The notes under the pieces: generated by a model
The model's input: only the letters and a program-made list of their open reading frames with translations
What the model was told of the DNA's origin: nothing
The model's database searches: none
Origin: Catenovulum sp. 2E275
Lineage (GTDB): Bacteria; Pseudomonadota; Gammaproteobacteria; Enterobacterales; Alteromonadaceae
Direction of reading: 5' to 3'
Assembly (NCBI RefSeq): GCF_025515275.1
Contig: NZ_JAOPFU010000026.1
Span: 1-58,163 of the forward strand
Length of the DNA stretch: 58,163 nucleotides
In this document: one piece after another, positions 1-10,300 of the stretch
How positions within the stretch are numbered: the first letter of the stretch is position 1
Layout of the letters: each line of letters begins with the position of its first letter
Translations under genes and position numbers: made by a program

Positions 1-94
1 TGTCCGCACAAAAAAATTCTCGTTAGAAACCATGTGGAATTATAAGGTTAAATAATTCAATTAGTTAGAATACACCTTAACCCGAGTTGAGGTT
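1..94. repeat. right half of MITE-like dispersed repeat
   Basis: Bases 1-94 align almost base for base with 19783-19876, the right half of the complete element inside this window. The differences are a handful of substitutions around positions 36-40, 60-63 and 73-76. It ends in the terminal repeat CCGAGTTGAGGTT (82-94). The left half is cut off by the window edge. The break falls close to the centre of the element, near its internal inverted repeat. Confidence 0.85.
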
Positions 95-104
95 ATTTAG
101 ATTG

Positions 105-154
105 AACAAAGCCGTTTTTGTATAATTGGTTTATTATCCATAAACGGCTTTGTT
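105..154 (-). terminator. long hairpin downstream of GH97 gene
   Basis: A perfect 13-bp inverted repeat, AACAAAGCCGTTT (105-117) and AAACGGCTTTGTT (142-154), flanks a 24-nt loop just after the GH97 stop codon. There is no strong U-tract on the gene's side, so it may be a weak terminator or an mRNA 3'-end stabiliser rather than a classical intrinsic terminator. Confidence 0.5.
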
Positions 155-163
155 AGTTTTAGA

Positions 164-2095
164 TTAAAGCTTAATCACAAAACCATCGTTAGCCAGTAAC
201 GGGATTTTGGTTTCTGAACTTAACTCAATGGGATATTGAACTAAATTGGCTTGGCCTTTCCCTGTTGCAATAATTGATGCTTTTTTGCCAGCAAATTGAG
301 ATAAATCTAAGTTCAGCTCTTTTGATTTATTTTCACCATTTAACGCTGCAATATACCAATTATCGCCAGAGCGGCGAGCAAAAACAGCTAACTTGCCCGG
401 ATAACCATCAATAAATACCGATTCATCCCAACTTGCCGGAATTTCCTGTAAAAGCTGTTTGGCGTAGTAGGGTGCGTTTTTCATACCATCTGGCGTTTCA
501 ACTATATGCTGAATGCCGGATACAAATAATATGCTTTGCGCCAGTTGCAAACCGTTAGTGGTTTTTCGTTGAATATTATTCGCCAGAGGATTAAATGTGG
601 TTGGGGTGTAATCCATAGGGTCAAATAAGTTACGGGTAAATGGTAAAACAGCGCTATGGCTAGCTGCTAAGTCGGCTGTTTTTTGAAAGAAGGTGACCAT
701 TTCAAAACCGTGCACTGCTTCTGCTGTCATCAAATTAGGGTAGGTTCTGTGTAAACCTCGTGGCAAAGTTGCACCATGAAAATTAACCAGTAGTTCGGCT
801 TTAGCGGCATCCTGTAAAATATCGTGGTAATACTCAATCATAGATTGTCCGTCACCAGCAAAAAAGTCTATTTTGACGCCTTTAATCCCCATTGCTTTTA
901 ATTTTGCAAATTCAGCTTGGCGATCTTGCTGGGTGAGCAGAGTATGTTTTGGGGTGTAAGGTGTTTTATTCCAATCGCCAGATGAGTTATACCAAACTAA
1001 TAAACCAACCCCTTTTGAGTTGGCATATTGTGCAAGCTCAGCTAGTTTTTCTTCGCCAATTTTTTGATCCCAGTCTGCATCCACTAAGGTGTATTGCCAT
1101 TTCATATCGGCGGCGTGATCAATAAAAGTTTTTTGAACCGGAAATACCGTAAAATCGTCTTTTAATAATCCCCAGCTCCAAGACGATATGCCGGGCTTAA
1201 TAAAATCCGTATTAGTCAATTTATTTGGCTCAGCTAAATCTGTTCCTATGGTTGATTCTGAAACCGTTTTTAAATCACCAATAGCCAGCACTCGCCAAGG
1301 CGTCGAAAAAGGCAAATTACTATGACCCATTAAGGCGCCATTGGTAAATACTTCTGCAGCCATAGGCTTATCTATTTCGTAAGCACCATCTGGTGAAGTT
1401 GGTGCTAAACGAGAAGCATGATTATGAGCGGTTATTCCAGCTTCGGTAATTGCAACCCAAGTATTTTCGTTTTTAACATTAAATAGAGCAGGGAAAACCC
1501 AACCGGCTTTAGTGGGTGATGGCGTATCAACTGCTGCTTCCATCAAATAATGTTCTTCATAACTTGGGTTGGTATTAGACCAGCCAGTTTGGGCTTCGGC
1601 AACAGGCTGAATCCAGGCTTTGCTGTCCATGCTAAAATCAAATTCAGTTATTTCATCTAGCAAAGTGACTTGTTCAGATGCATTCCCTTTCACTATATAT
1701 TTAAAAGCCACACCATCGTTAGATACTCTGAATTTTATATCTAATTGTTGTTTGTCTGAGTTTTCTAGTGTGATTGTTTGCTCGTTAGCATCGTACTGAA
1801 TGTGGCTGACTTTAGCTGAATATAAATGATATTCGTCATGGATAGGTTGAACGGGTGACTGTGCAATAATTTTCAGGTTTTTATCAAAGCTTCTGTCTTC
1901 AAAAATTAGACCTAAATCTGAATTTTCAATAATCAGCTGATTATTTCGATACACGCTATAAACTAATTGGTTATCTTCAAAATTAAGTTTTACTTGTAGT
2001 TGATTATCTGGGCTTGAGATTGCACCTGTCTGGTTTTGACTGCATCCTGATATAATTGCAGTTGCAGCTATGGTAAGCACTAACTTTTTCATCAT
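164..2095 (-). CDS. GH97 family retaining glycosidase lipoprotein (alpha-galactosidase / beta-L-arabinopyranosidase type)
   Basis: A 643-residue GH97 glycosidase. It begins with a lipoprotein signal (lipobox IISGC, Cys18), so it should be membrane anchored. The N-terminal beta-sandwich domain covers about residues 25-290 and the catalytic barrel about 295-560, followed by a small C-terminal beta domain. The motif GVKIDFF places an Asp at residue 410 and the motif TAEAVHG a Glu at 459. Retaining GH97 enzymes such as BtGH97b use an Asp nucleophile and a Glu acid/base at matching positions, whereas the inverting SusB-type enzymes use Glu. Characterised retaining GH97 members act on alpha-D-galactosides and beta-L-arabinopyranosides, which differ only at C6. 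In this arabinan cluster, removal of terminal beta-L-arabinopyranose is an attractive inference. ATG at 2095 or 2092 could be the start; the ribosome site is weak. Confidence 0.88.
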   Translation of the reverse strand: MMKKLVLTIAATAIISGCSQNQTGAISSPDNQLQVKLNFEDNQLVYSVYRNNQLIIENSDLGLIFEDRSFDKNLKIIAQSPVQPIHDEYHLYSAKVSHIQYDANEQTITLENSDKQQLDIKFRVSNDGVAFKYIVKGNASEQVTLLDEITEFDFSMDSKAWIQPVAEAQTGWSNTNPSYEEHYLMEAAVDTPSPTKAGWVFPALFNVKNENTWVAITEAGITAHNHASRLAPTSPDGAYEIDKPMAAEVFTNGALMGHSNLPFSTPWRVLAIGDLKTVSESTIGTDLAEPNKLTNTDFIKPGISSWSWGLLKDDFTVFPVQKTFIDHAADMKWQYTLVDADWDQKIGEEKLAELAQYANSKGVGLLVWYNSSGDWNKTPYTPKHTLLTQQDRQAEFAKLKAMGIKGVKIDFFAGDGQSMIEYYHDILQDAAKAELLVNFHGATLPRGLHRTYPNLMTAEAVHGFEMVTFFQKTADLAASHSAVLPFTRNLFDPMDYTPTTFNPLANNIQRKTTNGLQLAQSILFVSGIQHIVETPDGMKNAPYYAKQLLQEIPASWDESVFIDGYPGKLAVFARRSGDNWYIAALNGENKSKELNLDLSQFAGKKASIIATGKGQANLVQYPIELSSETKIPLLANDGFVIKL

Positions 2096-2134
2096 TATTT
2101 TATCTTTTTAGTGGTTGAGGACATTTAAATAAAA

Positions 2135-2154
2135 AAGGCAGCTAGAGCTGCCTT
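2135..2154 (-). terminator. intrinsic terminator after mutarotase gene
   Basis: A 9-bp stem (AAGGCAGCT / AGCTGCCTT) with a 2-nt spacer is followed, in the minus direction, by a run of T. It sits 24 bases past the mutarotase stop and about 40 bases before the GH97 start. GH97 therefore probably needs its own promoter or depends on read-through. Confidence 0.8.
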
Positions 2155-2177
2155 AATGGATAACATATCTGTAAAAA

Positions 2178-3338
2178 TTACTCTGCGCTGAATTTATAGC
2201 TCATACGAGTATGATAAACTTCGCCCGGACGTAATAATGTGCTTTGGAAGTTTTCCTGATTTGGTGAATCAGGGAAATGTTGAGGCTCTAAACAAAGTGC
2301 GCTGCGGTAATCAAATGTACGGCCTTTACCTTGTTTGGTACCATCTAAGAAGTTACCACCATAAAATTGCACACCTGGCTCTTCAGAAAATACTTCTAAT
2401 ACACGGCCTGATTTAGGATCTTTTAATTTAGCTGCCAGTTTAAACTCTTGCTTATCATCTTGAGTTAATACCCAGTTATGATCATAACCAAAGCCATATT
2501 TTAACTGTTGATTATCTTGATTGACTCGCTCACCAATTACCGTCGGTTGAGTGAAATCAAAAGGTGTACCCTCAACCGGCATAAACTCACCAGTTGGAAT
2601 TAACGTTTCATTTACTGGTGTAATATGCTGAGCTGGAATCGTTAACTCGTGGTCTAAAATATCGCCTTCGCCCGCTAGATTAAAATAGCTGTGCTGAGTT
2701 AAATTAACATGTGTGGCTTTATCAGTTGTTGCTTTGTAATCAATTAATAATTCATTGCCACTTAATCTGTAATCAACTCTTACCGTTAAATTACCCGGAT
2801 AACCCGCTTCGCCATCTGGACTAAAATATTGTAATTTTAAGCCAACATCTTCACCGTCAACATACGGGATAACCGACCAGTTTTTATTATCATAGCCTTG
2901 ATTACCACCATGCAGGTGGTTTTGGCCATCGTTAGTATCTAATTGATATTCAGTTCCATCAATTGTGATTAAGCCTTTATCGATACGGTTACCGTAGCGG
3001 CCAATTAAAGCACCAAAGAAATAAGTATCGTTAATGTAACCTTCTAAATTATCATAACCAAATACGATATCGGCTTGTTTACCGTTTTTATCAGGTGCTT
3101 TAAGTGAAGTGATAATGCCACCAAAGCTAATCACTGAAACTTCAATGCCATCATCGTTGCGTAAAGTATATTCAGTGACTTCTTCACCATTTGGCAAAGT
3201 GCCGTAATAACTGGTTTGAATAGGTGATACTTTTTTCTCAAATGGTAACGAGTTTTGCTGTTCACTAACCGCATTACAACCGCTTAATAACAAACCGAAC
3301 AGGGCGGCAGAGGTAAACGGAATGGCTTTTAAATTCAT
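2178..3338 (-). CDS. aldose 1-epimerase (mutarotase), predicted lipoprotein
   Basis: A 386-residue aldose 1-epimerase of the GalM superfamily, which interconverts the alpha and beta anomers of free sugars. Family motifs are visible: GRYGNRI, an HLHGG segment with the family His, NLTQHSYFNL with the second catalytic His, and a C-terminal LEPQHFPDSPN containing the expected Glu. An N-terminal signal with lipobox LLSGC shows it is exported and lipid-anchored, unlike the cytoplasmic E. coli enzyme. I place the start at the ATG at 3338, seven bases after a clear GGAG site. A TTG four codons upstream is in frame but overlaps that ribosome site. In this locus it would speed mutarotation of arabinose or galactose released outside the inner membrane. 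Confidence 0.92.
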   Translation of the reverse strand: MNLKAIPFTSAALFGLLLSGCNAVSEQQNSLPFEKKVSPIQTSYYGTLPNGEEVTEYTLRNDDGIEVSVISFGGIITSLKAPDKNGKQADIVFGYDNLEGYINDTYFFGALIGRYGNRIDKGLITIDGTEYQLDTNDGQNHLHGGNQGYDNKNWSVIPYVDGEDVGLKLQYFSPDGEAGYPGNLTVRVDYRLSGNELLIDYKATTDKATHVNLTQHSYFNLAGEGDILDHELTIPAQHITPVNETLIPTGEFMPVEGTPFDFTQPTVIGERVNQDNQQLKYGFGYDHNWVLTQDDKQEFKLAAKLKDPKSGRVLEVFSEEPGVQFYGGNFLDGTKQGKGRTFDYRSALCLEPQHFPDSPNQENFQSTLLRPGEVYHTRMSYKFSAE

Positions 3339-3375
3339 TTTATTCTCCAAATTTCCACTTTGTGCTTTATAAAAC

Positions 3376-4254
3376 TTATTTTAACTGGCTAATATCCAGC
3401 CATAGGCTTTTATCATCAAACGGGGTTGTATCTGGAACAAACGGATTATTTATTTCAAATACGACTCGCTCAGTTAGATGCGCTTTTTCAATAACATCTT
3501 TAATCATTGGGTTACCAAAAAAATATGCGTCAAAGCTGCCATCTTCAATTGCTTGGCGTAAGCCGCTTTCTATTTTTTGTGCCAGTTCATAGTTACCTTT
3601 TTGAACCCACAAATATGCAGGCATTGGGTATTTAACTAAAATTCTTTTTTCAACAGTTAAAGGTAACTCTGGTCGGGCTGCAATTTCTGACCAAGGCTCA
3701 TGTACACCACGTGGAAAATAATCATAGCGGCCTCCCTCTAACATATAAAATAGGTTTTCGTAGCGTCGAGTGCCAATGACCGGAATACCTGCGCTGCGTA
3801 AAATTTTAGTGTCAGCCCATGTGCGCTCCTGCGCTGCGGTTAATTGTTTTAACTCGGCAAAGGTATTTACATTATCAAATTTATATTGGTTACCTTCACG
3901 GATAATAAAAATTCGATGGCCTAATAAACCTTTGTATAAAGGGATGCGAATTGGCTGTATTTGGGCTTCTAATTCTTTAGAGGTACCCGTCCAAACAACA
4001 TCTAATCTATCTGACTTTAGTTGTTCAACCATAGTTGACTGAGGTAAAAACTGGCTGGCAGGTTTGTATGTGTAGGTATTTTCTTTATCGTAAGACAATG
4101 CCAGTTTTAGCAGACCAAATTGATATTCTTCTTTAGCTCCAACGCCTTCTACTTTGTTGTGGCGTATCTCTATATTTTTGGCATTCACTAAAAGCGGAGA
4201 TAAAACCGTTAAAATACTACATACAACTAACGTATGTTTTATCAATTTAAGCAT
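3376..4254 (-). CDS. periplasmic solute-binding-like protein (SBP family 3 fold), orphan
   Basis: A 292-residue protein with a cleavable signal peptide (cleavage near LLVNA-K). Its body resembles family 3 extracellular solute-binding proteins: a segment around residues 75-95 (LKSDRLDVVWTG) and a late segment with QAIEDGSFDAYF, typical of the hinge and second lobe. No ABC permease or ATPase lies nearby, so it is either a standalone sensor or binding protein or a partner of a distant system. The ribosome site AGAGG sits seven bases before the ATG. It is co-oriented with the mutarotase 37 bases downstream, and a weak copy of the candidate operator motif lies about 45 bp upstream. The ligand cannot be read from the sequence. 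Confidence 0.7.
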   Translation of the reverse strand: MLKLIKHTLVVCSILTVLSPLLVNAKNIEIRHNKVEGVGAKEEYQFGLLKLALSYDKENTYTYKPASQFLPQSTMVEQLKSDRLDVVWTGTSKELEAQIQPIRIPLYKGLLGHRIFIIREGNQYKFDNVNTFAELKQLTAAQERTWADTKILRSAGIPVIGTRRYENLFYMLEGGRYDYFPRGVHEPWSEIAARPELPLTVEKRILVKYPMPAYLWVQKGNYELAQKIESGLRQAIEDGSFDAYFFGNPMIKDVIEKAHLTERVVFEINNPFVPDTTPFDDKSLWLDISQLK

Positions 4255-4432
4255 GTCAAAACCTCTGGAAAATCATTTATGGTATATTAAATATAATATT
4301 ACTTAATTACAACGCTTTAATGAATGTTTTAATTAATGTGAGGGAATTGTTGTTTTAGGTTACTGTAAATTTTGAATGGGTTAAATATAGTCTAGAGAGT
4401 CAGGTTTATAAAATATAAAACTTAATCTATAA

Positions 4433-4455
4433 AAAACCCCGCAGAGCGGGGTTTT
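4433..4455 (-). terminator. strong intrinsic terminator after first TonB receptor
   Basis: A perfect 10-bp stem AAAACCCCGC / GCGGGGTTTT with a 3-nt loop (AGA), followed by T-rich sequence in the minus direction. It lies 32 bases past the receptor stop codon. A-rich sequence on the other arm makes it potentially bidirectional. Confidence 0.9.
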
Positions 4456-4487
4456 AATTTTAAATATCGGTTAAGTTAAACAGATTT

Positions 4488-7280
4488 TTAGAACTGATAG
4501 CGAGCACCTACAGCAAATGTACGTGAGTAAATACCTGTCCCAAAGTTAAAGGTATCTACGTTACCTTCGCCATAATGGTTTTGGTATTTGTCATCTAAAA
4601 TGTTAGTTGCATCAACCGTGATCCTTAAATCTTCTGTGACATCAAAGCTAAATTGGAAATCTAAACTTTGCTCTGGTTTGCTCCAGAATTGTAATGGGTT
4701 AGCAAAGAATAAAGCTTCGTTATGGCTGTAGAAAGCTTCACGCCATACATAAGATAAACGCATATCAAAGTTTTCTTTTTCATAGAAGGTAACAACACTG
4801 TATGAAGAATCAGAAACACCTGACATTTTAGATTCTACAACTGCACCTACTGTTCCATCTGCATTGAAATCCGTGGTTGTTTGAGATGAATCTAACTGAG
4901 TATAACTTGCTTGAAAACCAATACCGTCAATCATTTCAGGTAAATCTTCAGGCACATAGACTAAACCAACTTCCACACCTGATAACTCACCGTCCGATGC
5001 GTTTACTGGGGCATTTAAGATATAGTCTCGTTCTACATCATCTTCACCCACACGACGAACAATTTTAGAGCCGTTAATTACTAAACCTTCAATTTCCCGT
5101 TTAAACAAAGAACCGTATAATGAGCTACCTGGTGAAAAATACCATTCAAGTGTAACATCATAGTTAGTTGAAGTAGTTGGTTGTAACTGTGGGTTACCGC
5201 CATTACCTGTACCGTAAGATACACCTTCAGTTAATGGGTCATACCAGAATTGAAGCGCACTTAGTGCACTAAATTCAGGCATACGTAAAGTTTTAGTATA
5301 AGCCACACGGCCTACTAAATCTTCTGTAATATCCCAGGTTAAAGTAAAGCTAGGTAAAATCTCACGTTGACTACTATTTTCGGTTTCATAATTACCAGCA
5401 AAATCCCAGAACTCCATATCCTGTTTATAATCAACATAACGGATACCAAATTCACCACTAATATCTTCATAGCGATAATCAGCTGTTGCATAAACTGCAA
5501 ATGAATCTTCTGAAATATCATAGGTTTTTGTTAGTGAAGCTTTTTCATACTGGTAAACAGAACGAACAGCATCAGCATTATCAATCATATATAAGCCATT
5601 AGCTGTAATATAGCTATCAAATACATCTGCACGGCCAAACATATAATCATCTACTTGTTTGATAAAGTCAGATCCATCACCAGAACCACCAGCGTCAACA
5701 ATTGCTTGTGCCATATCTGCAACTGGCATGACAGAGGTTGCGCTTTGTTCACGAGCATAGTTTTTTGCACCGCGTTGCTCAATTTTTGCGCCAAAACGCA
5801 CTTTTTCAACGAGTGAATCAACAAAATATTCACCGTCTACTTTAAACGTTAATGCGTCACCATCTTGTTTGCCGCTATTATCGTATAAAGTGCCTGAATT
5901 CCAGTTAGCTGGAGCTGCCATATCTGATTCATCAAGGTCAGCCGTTGCTGGATTATCCCAAAAATGTAAGCCTGGAACACCTTCACTATTGTTAAAATCG
6001 ACATCTAAGCCATAAGCTTTACGATCGAATCGCATTGCAAAAAAGTCAGTTTCAAAGGTACTTTTTTGTGCAATAACCTCTGAGTTGATTGTTAAGTTTA
6101 AAGATGGCATCCATTTAGCACCAACTGCAAATAAATAGCTGTCAGTTTTACCTGTAGTTGCATCACCACTTTGGAAACCATTTGGTGCGTATACTTGGCG
6201 TTCTTTAATTATGTTAGTACCATCAATTAAGATTGGTTCATCAATATTTAAGTTACCGTTGTTTCCATCTTCTTCAAAGGTATTAGTGAACCACATAGAG
6301 TTTTGCAACTCTTGACGGTAGCCGGTATAAAAACCTTCGGCTAATAATTCAAGTTCCTCGTTCACAGCCCATTGTAATGAGACACTAGCGGCTGGGCGTT
6401 CACGTTTAGCTTCACCTACTGCACCAAATACCGCATCACGTGCTAAATAGTATGGAATTTGCTGATCGCCGACAGTTAAAGTTGAACCAGCTTCGCTTGG
6501 TAAACCATTAGTCAAACCTGGAGACCAGTAGCTACTGGCTGTACCAAAGTTCATAATTTTATATGGTTGGAAATCTGCTGGTGCATTAGCTGTAAAAAAT
6601 GGAAAGGCCGCACCTGCCGTAATTGAGTCATCACGGAAATGGGTTTCAAGGTAAGATACGTTAACTAAAGCGCCAATTTCACCTAAATCAGTTTCCCAGC
6701 GGTTACTGACTAAAGCACTAACATTTGGATCAAGCTTTTTAGGTTGGTCTGAATAAATGCCACGTGCTGCTAAAACTACTTTTGAACCTTCAAAATCAAA
6801 CGGGCGGTTAGTTTCAATATTAATTGAACCGGCAATACCACGCTCTGTTTGGCTTGCTGAACGAGTTTTATATACGGTTACATTTGATAATAAACTTGCA
6901 GGTATATCTTGTAAGGCTACTGCACGGCCAACCCCTGTAAATACATCACGGCCATTTACTGAAGTATGAACATCGTTTAAACCACGAATTGACACTGAAC
7001 TAATTTCACCGCCACCACGGCCAGTTACCTGGATACCGGTAACACGTTGTAGCGCTTCTACTACGTTATTGTCTGGGAATTTACCAATATCTTCTGCAAC
7101 AATTGAGTCAACAATTTGAGTATTAAAACGTTTGTTATTTAACGCTTTATTTAAACTGCCCTTAATGCCTTTTACTTGGATAACTTCTACATCTTCGCTA
7201 GTTTCTTCTTCAGCCGCGAATACTGGTTGTGCTAACAATGCGGTTAATACGGCGCTTGCTATAGCTGATTTTGAGTACAT
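4488..7280 (-). CDS. TonB-dependent outer-membrane receptor (receptor 1)
   Basis: A 930-residue TonB-dependent transporter. It has a signal peptide (cleavage after PVFA), a TonB-box-like stretch (VEVIQVKG, about residue 32) and a plug domain with the Alteromonadales signature GKFPDNNVVEALQRVTG and SIRGLND. A 22-strand-type barrel follows, ending in the aromatic terminus YQF expected for outer-membrane insertion. It takes up oligosaccharides across the outer membrane using TonB energy. The receptor is closely related to the one at 12795-15572. The gene lies 103 bp downstream of the LamG-bearing GH43 gene in the same direction, so co-transcription is likely. The substrate, probably arabino-oligosaccharide, is inferred from neighbours. 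No SusD-like partner is present. Confidence 0.95.
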   Translation of the reverse strand: MYSKSAIASAVLTALLAQPVFAAEEETSEDVEVIQVKGIKGSLNKALNNKRFNTQIVDSIVAEDIGKFPDNNVVEALQRVTGIQVTGRGGGEISSVSIRGLNDVHTSVNGRDVFTGVGRAVALQDIPASLLSNVTVYKTRSASQTERGIAGSINIETNRPFDFEGSKVVLAARGIYSDQPKKLDPNVSALVSNRWETDLGEIGALVNVSYLETHFRDDSITAGAAFPFFTANAPADFQPYKIMNFGTASSYWSPGLTNGLPSEAGSTLTVGDQQIPYYLARDAVFGAVGEAKRERPAASVSLQWAVNEELELLAEGFYTGYRQELQNSMWFTNTFEEDGNNGNLNIDEPILIDGTNIIKERQVYAPNGFQSGDATTGKTDSYLFAVGAKWMPSLNLTINSEVIAQKSTFETDFFAMRFDRKAYGLDVDFNNSEGVPGLHFWDNPATADLDESDMAAPANWNSGTLYDNSGKQDGDALTFKVDGEYFVDSLVEKVRFGAKIEQRGAKNYAREQSATSVMPVADMAQAIVDAGGSGDGSDFIKQVDDYMFGRADVFDSYITANGLYMIDNADAVRSVYQYEKASLTKTYDISEDSFAVYATADYRYEDISGEFGIRYVDYKQDMEFWDFAGNYETENSSQREILPSFTLTWDITEDLVGRVAYTKTLRMPEFSALSALQFWYDPLTEGVSYGTGNGGNPQLQPTTSTNYDVTLEWYFSPGSSLYGSLFKREIEGLVINGSKIVRRVGEDDVERDYILNAPVNASDGELSGVEVGLVYVPEDLPEMIDGIGFQASYTQLDSSQTTTDFNADGTVGAVVESKMSGVSDSSYSVVTFYEKENFDMRLSYVWREAFYSHNEALFFANPLQFWSKPEQSLDFQFSFDVTEDLRITVDATNILDDKYQNHYGEGNVDTFNFGTGIYSRTFAVGARYQF

Positions 7281-7349
7281 AGTTGTAACTCCATAATTAT
7301 CTTGTTTTTAATTAAGCACATAGTGCTCAAATTTATTTAATTATTGATT

Positions 7350-7371
7350 GCAGAGGGATAAAACCCTCTGC
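7350..7371 (-). terminator. hairpin between GH43-LamG gene and TonB receptor 1
   Basis: A perfect 8-bp stem GCAGAGGG / CCCTCTGC with a 6-nt loop lies just past the GH43-LamG stop. It lacks a T-run, so partial termination or transcript processing between the enzyme and the receptor is as likely as full termination. Confidence 0.5.
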
Positions 7372-7383
7372 GGATGAGTTTAA

Positions 7384-10300
7384 TTACTCTGCAGTTTCTT
7401 CTGCTGGGATTTCGCCATCAGCATATAATTCACTGACTTTATTCGCTGAAATTGAGTTACCAAAAACTTTTAGTTCATCAATTGCACCGTTAAATGGAAC
7501 ATCCCAATGGTTAACGCCTAAACCGAAGTAGGTTGTACCGCCCGTACCAAATATATTCGGGAAGTTAATACCTTCAAATTTAAGCTCACCATTTACGTAA
7601 ACTTGAACAGCGCCATTTGCTACAGAGAAGGCTATATGTGTCCACTCATTTACTGGGATAGTTTTATCTAAGTTAGCGTCGTACCATGCAGTACCAGACC
7701 ATAAACGGCTCGCACCACCAGGAGATGGTACAAAACTTACCCAGCTAGAGGTGTTTGCAGCACCAAAGAAGGTGGTTGTATAGTCGGTAATAACACTTGG
7801 TTTTAACCACATAGAAACAGCATAGTCATAAGTGGTAATCAGGTTATTTGGTAAACGAACACCTGACGCACCGTCTAGCACTAATGCTGTGCCTTTAACA
7901 CCTTCGACGTAAGATACTGCACCGCCAGTATTATCGATGCGATCACCTGTTACTGTGCCTGCTTCGGCGGCATCATTTAATGCGGTTAAGTCTCCCTCAA
8001 AGCTATATTCAGCTGGGGCTAATGACTTAATGGTGACATCAAATACTTTCGTATCGGTAAAGAAACTACCATCCGCTTTTTTGAATTGAATCGTTGCAGT
8101 TAAGGTAGCTTCTTGGTCACCAACTTCACCACTTGGTTGAGTCACAACTGCTTTGCCATTTTCAACTTTTAAGTATTGGTCGTTGTCAGATGTCCAGCTA
8201 ATACCTGATACAAATGGACCAACACGTAATAAGTCAAAGCTTTCACGTACCGCACTGGTATCACCTAAATCAAGTGCTGCTTTAATTACATCAGCAAAAT
8301 CTTCAGGATCAGTTAAGTTGTTTTTCGCAGCACCATTAATATCCAGAGGATGAAGTGCATAATCGTAAACAATTAACTCATCTAACTGGGCATCAAGTGG
8401 GGTGTCCCAATAGTTGACACCTAAAGCAAAGACACCGCCAGCATTACTAAACAAGTCAAACATACTAGTAGCAGTGGCTTTTAACTCACCATCAATGTAA
8501 AGTTTTTGCTCACCGTTATTAACAGTAACAGTAATATGAGACCAGCTATTTGTTGGTATACCCACCCAAGAGTCAGCAAACACCGCGCTCTCACCGTAAG
8601 CTGACCAAATCATAAAGTTATCTGCAACCCAGCCCATCGGCATAACGTTCATTCGCTGTCCGCCTGGATCGGCAATTGAGCCACCATAAAATGCACTGGT
8701 AAAGTTGGTAAAAGCTCTTGGTTTAAGCCAGAAAGCGACTGTGTATGTGTTTGTTTGAATTAAATCTTCTGGTAAGAGCACACCATAGGTAGCATCAAAA
8801 TCAATAGCTTGACCAAAATCACCAGCTGAAAATGCTAAAGTTCCACCTGTGTTGTTAATCAAGTTACCTGTCACGCTGCCTGCTGCTTTAAGTCCTCTTG
8901 AATCAGTCAAATCGTCCTCAAACTTGTAATGGGCTACTGCATTAACAAATGCAGGACGGGCTTTTAACTCAACAGTGAATGATTTAGTAACACTTTGACC
9001 ATTCAAGCTAATCGTGGCTTCTAAATCAACTACTTGGTCTCCACGATCTGGTGTTGGAATAAAGATAGAACCATCATTACCAATGTAGTATTCATCGCTG
9101 CTAACCCAGCTAATTTGCGCACCACTACGACCTTGCATTGGAATAATATAGTCTTCATCATCAATGGTTAGTACGGTTGGTAAATCTAGCGTTTGTTGAA
9201 CATCTGCTAAAATTTCCGCTGTTGCTCCGATCTCATCAACTTTGCTACCCAATATGGTTGCATTTGTAGTTGAAACACCAGACAGAATAGGAACTAATTC
9301 CTGACGGCTATCGTCCCATTGCCATCTGGCTACAGTATTAAACTTGCCAAGTTCGCCCAAATTAATGACAACTTGACCAGCACCCAACATATGCCATGAA
9401 CCAGATACCGAAGTTATCTCTTCATCTATTTTAATATGGCCTGTAATCGAGTGATCAGTATTTAACGAAATATGTCCAGACTCAGTGGACATATAATTCA
9501 CTTTGCTGCCTTGGTTTATTAATTTGTAATAACCCGTAATATCAGCTTCATTTACAATATTTTCGCCATCTACAGGCACATAACGTTGTGGTGAGGCAAC
9601 TAACCAACCAGACTCGTTAATAAACATTTCATGAACACGAACCTGGTGTGCTTCTCTGTTATTCGGGAATTCGGTTGCACTTTGAGGGAAGCGAGTATGG
9701 GTAACTAATAAATGACGACCCGTTGTTTCATCATAAATAGCTGAATTATGCCCCGGCGCATTATAACCCCAAGCTTGAGCTTCTTCGGCGACTTCTTGAG
9801 TAAATACAAAACCGCCCATTAATTTAACACCCATATCTAAACCACCAGCTGCAGCAATATCGTTCCCTGCAGCATCTAAATATGGACCATCCGGTGTTTT
9901 TGAACGAGCAATACGAATATTATAGCCACCGTTATAAACAAAACCAGCAGTTGATACCATTAGGTAATAATAATCACTTTCTGGGCTATAAAATACAAAA
10001 GGGCCTTCGATCGCTCGGAAGTCACCACCAGTTAAGTGTTTACCATAACCTTGGCCAGCAACAGGTTTGCCTGTTTCTTCATCCATCTCTAGTACAAAAA
10101 TACCACCAGAGTACGATCCATAGACCATCCATAAACCACCTTCTTTATCATAAAAAGCGGTTGGATCAATTACGTTAGGATCAACGGCACCATTCCAAGT
10201 TGTTTGTCCATTATCTAATGGATAAGCTTCAAATTCTTCTGCATTACGGTAACCACTACGTAAGAAAACTCCTTTATCAACATAAGGGCCTTCAATATTA

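Noticed and set aside
3362-3592. Plus-strand open frames inside the binding-protein, TonB-receptor, uvrB and rnf genes
   Set aside because: They lie antisense or out of frame within well-supported genes and show no family motifs or ribosome sites.
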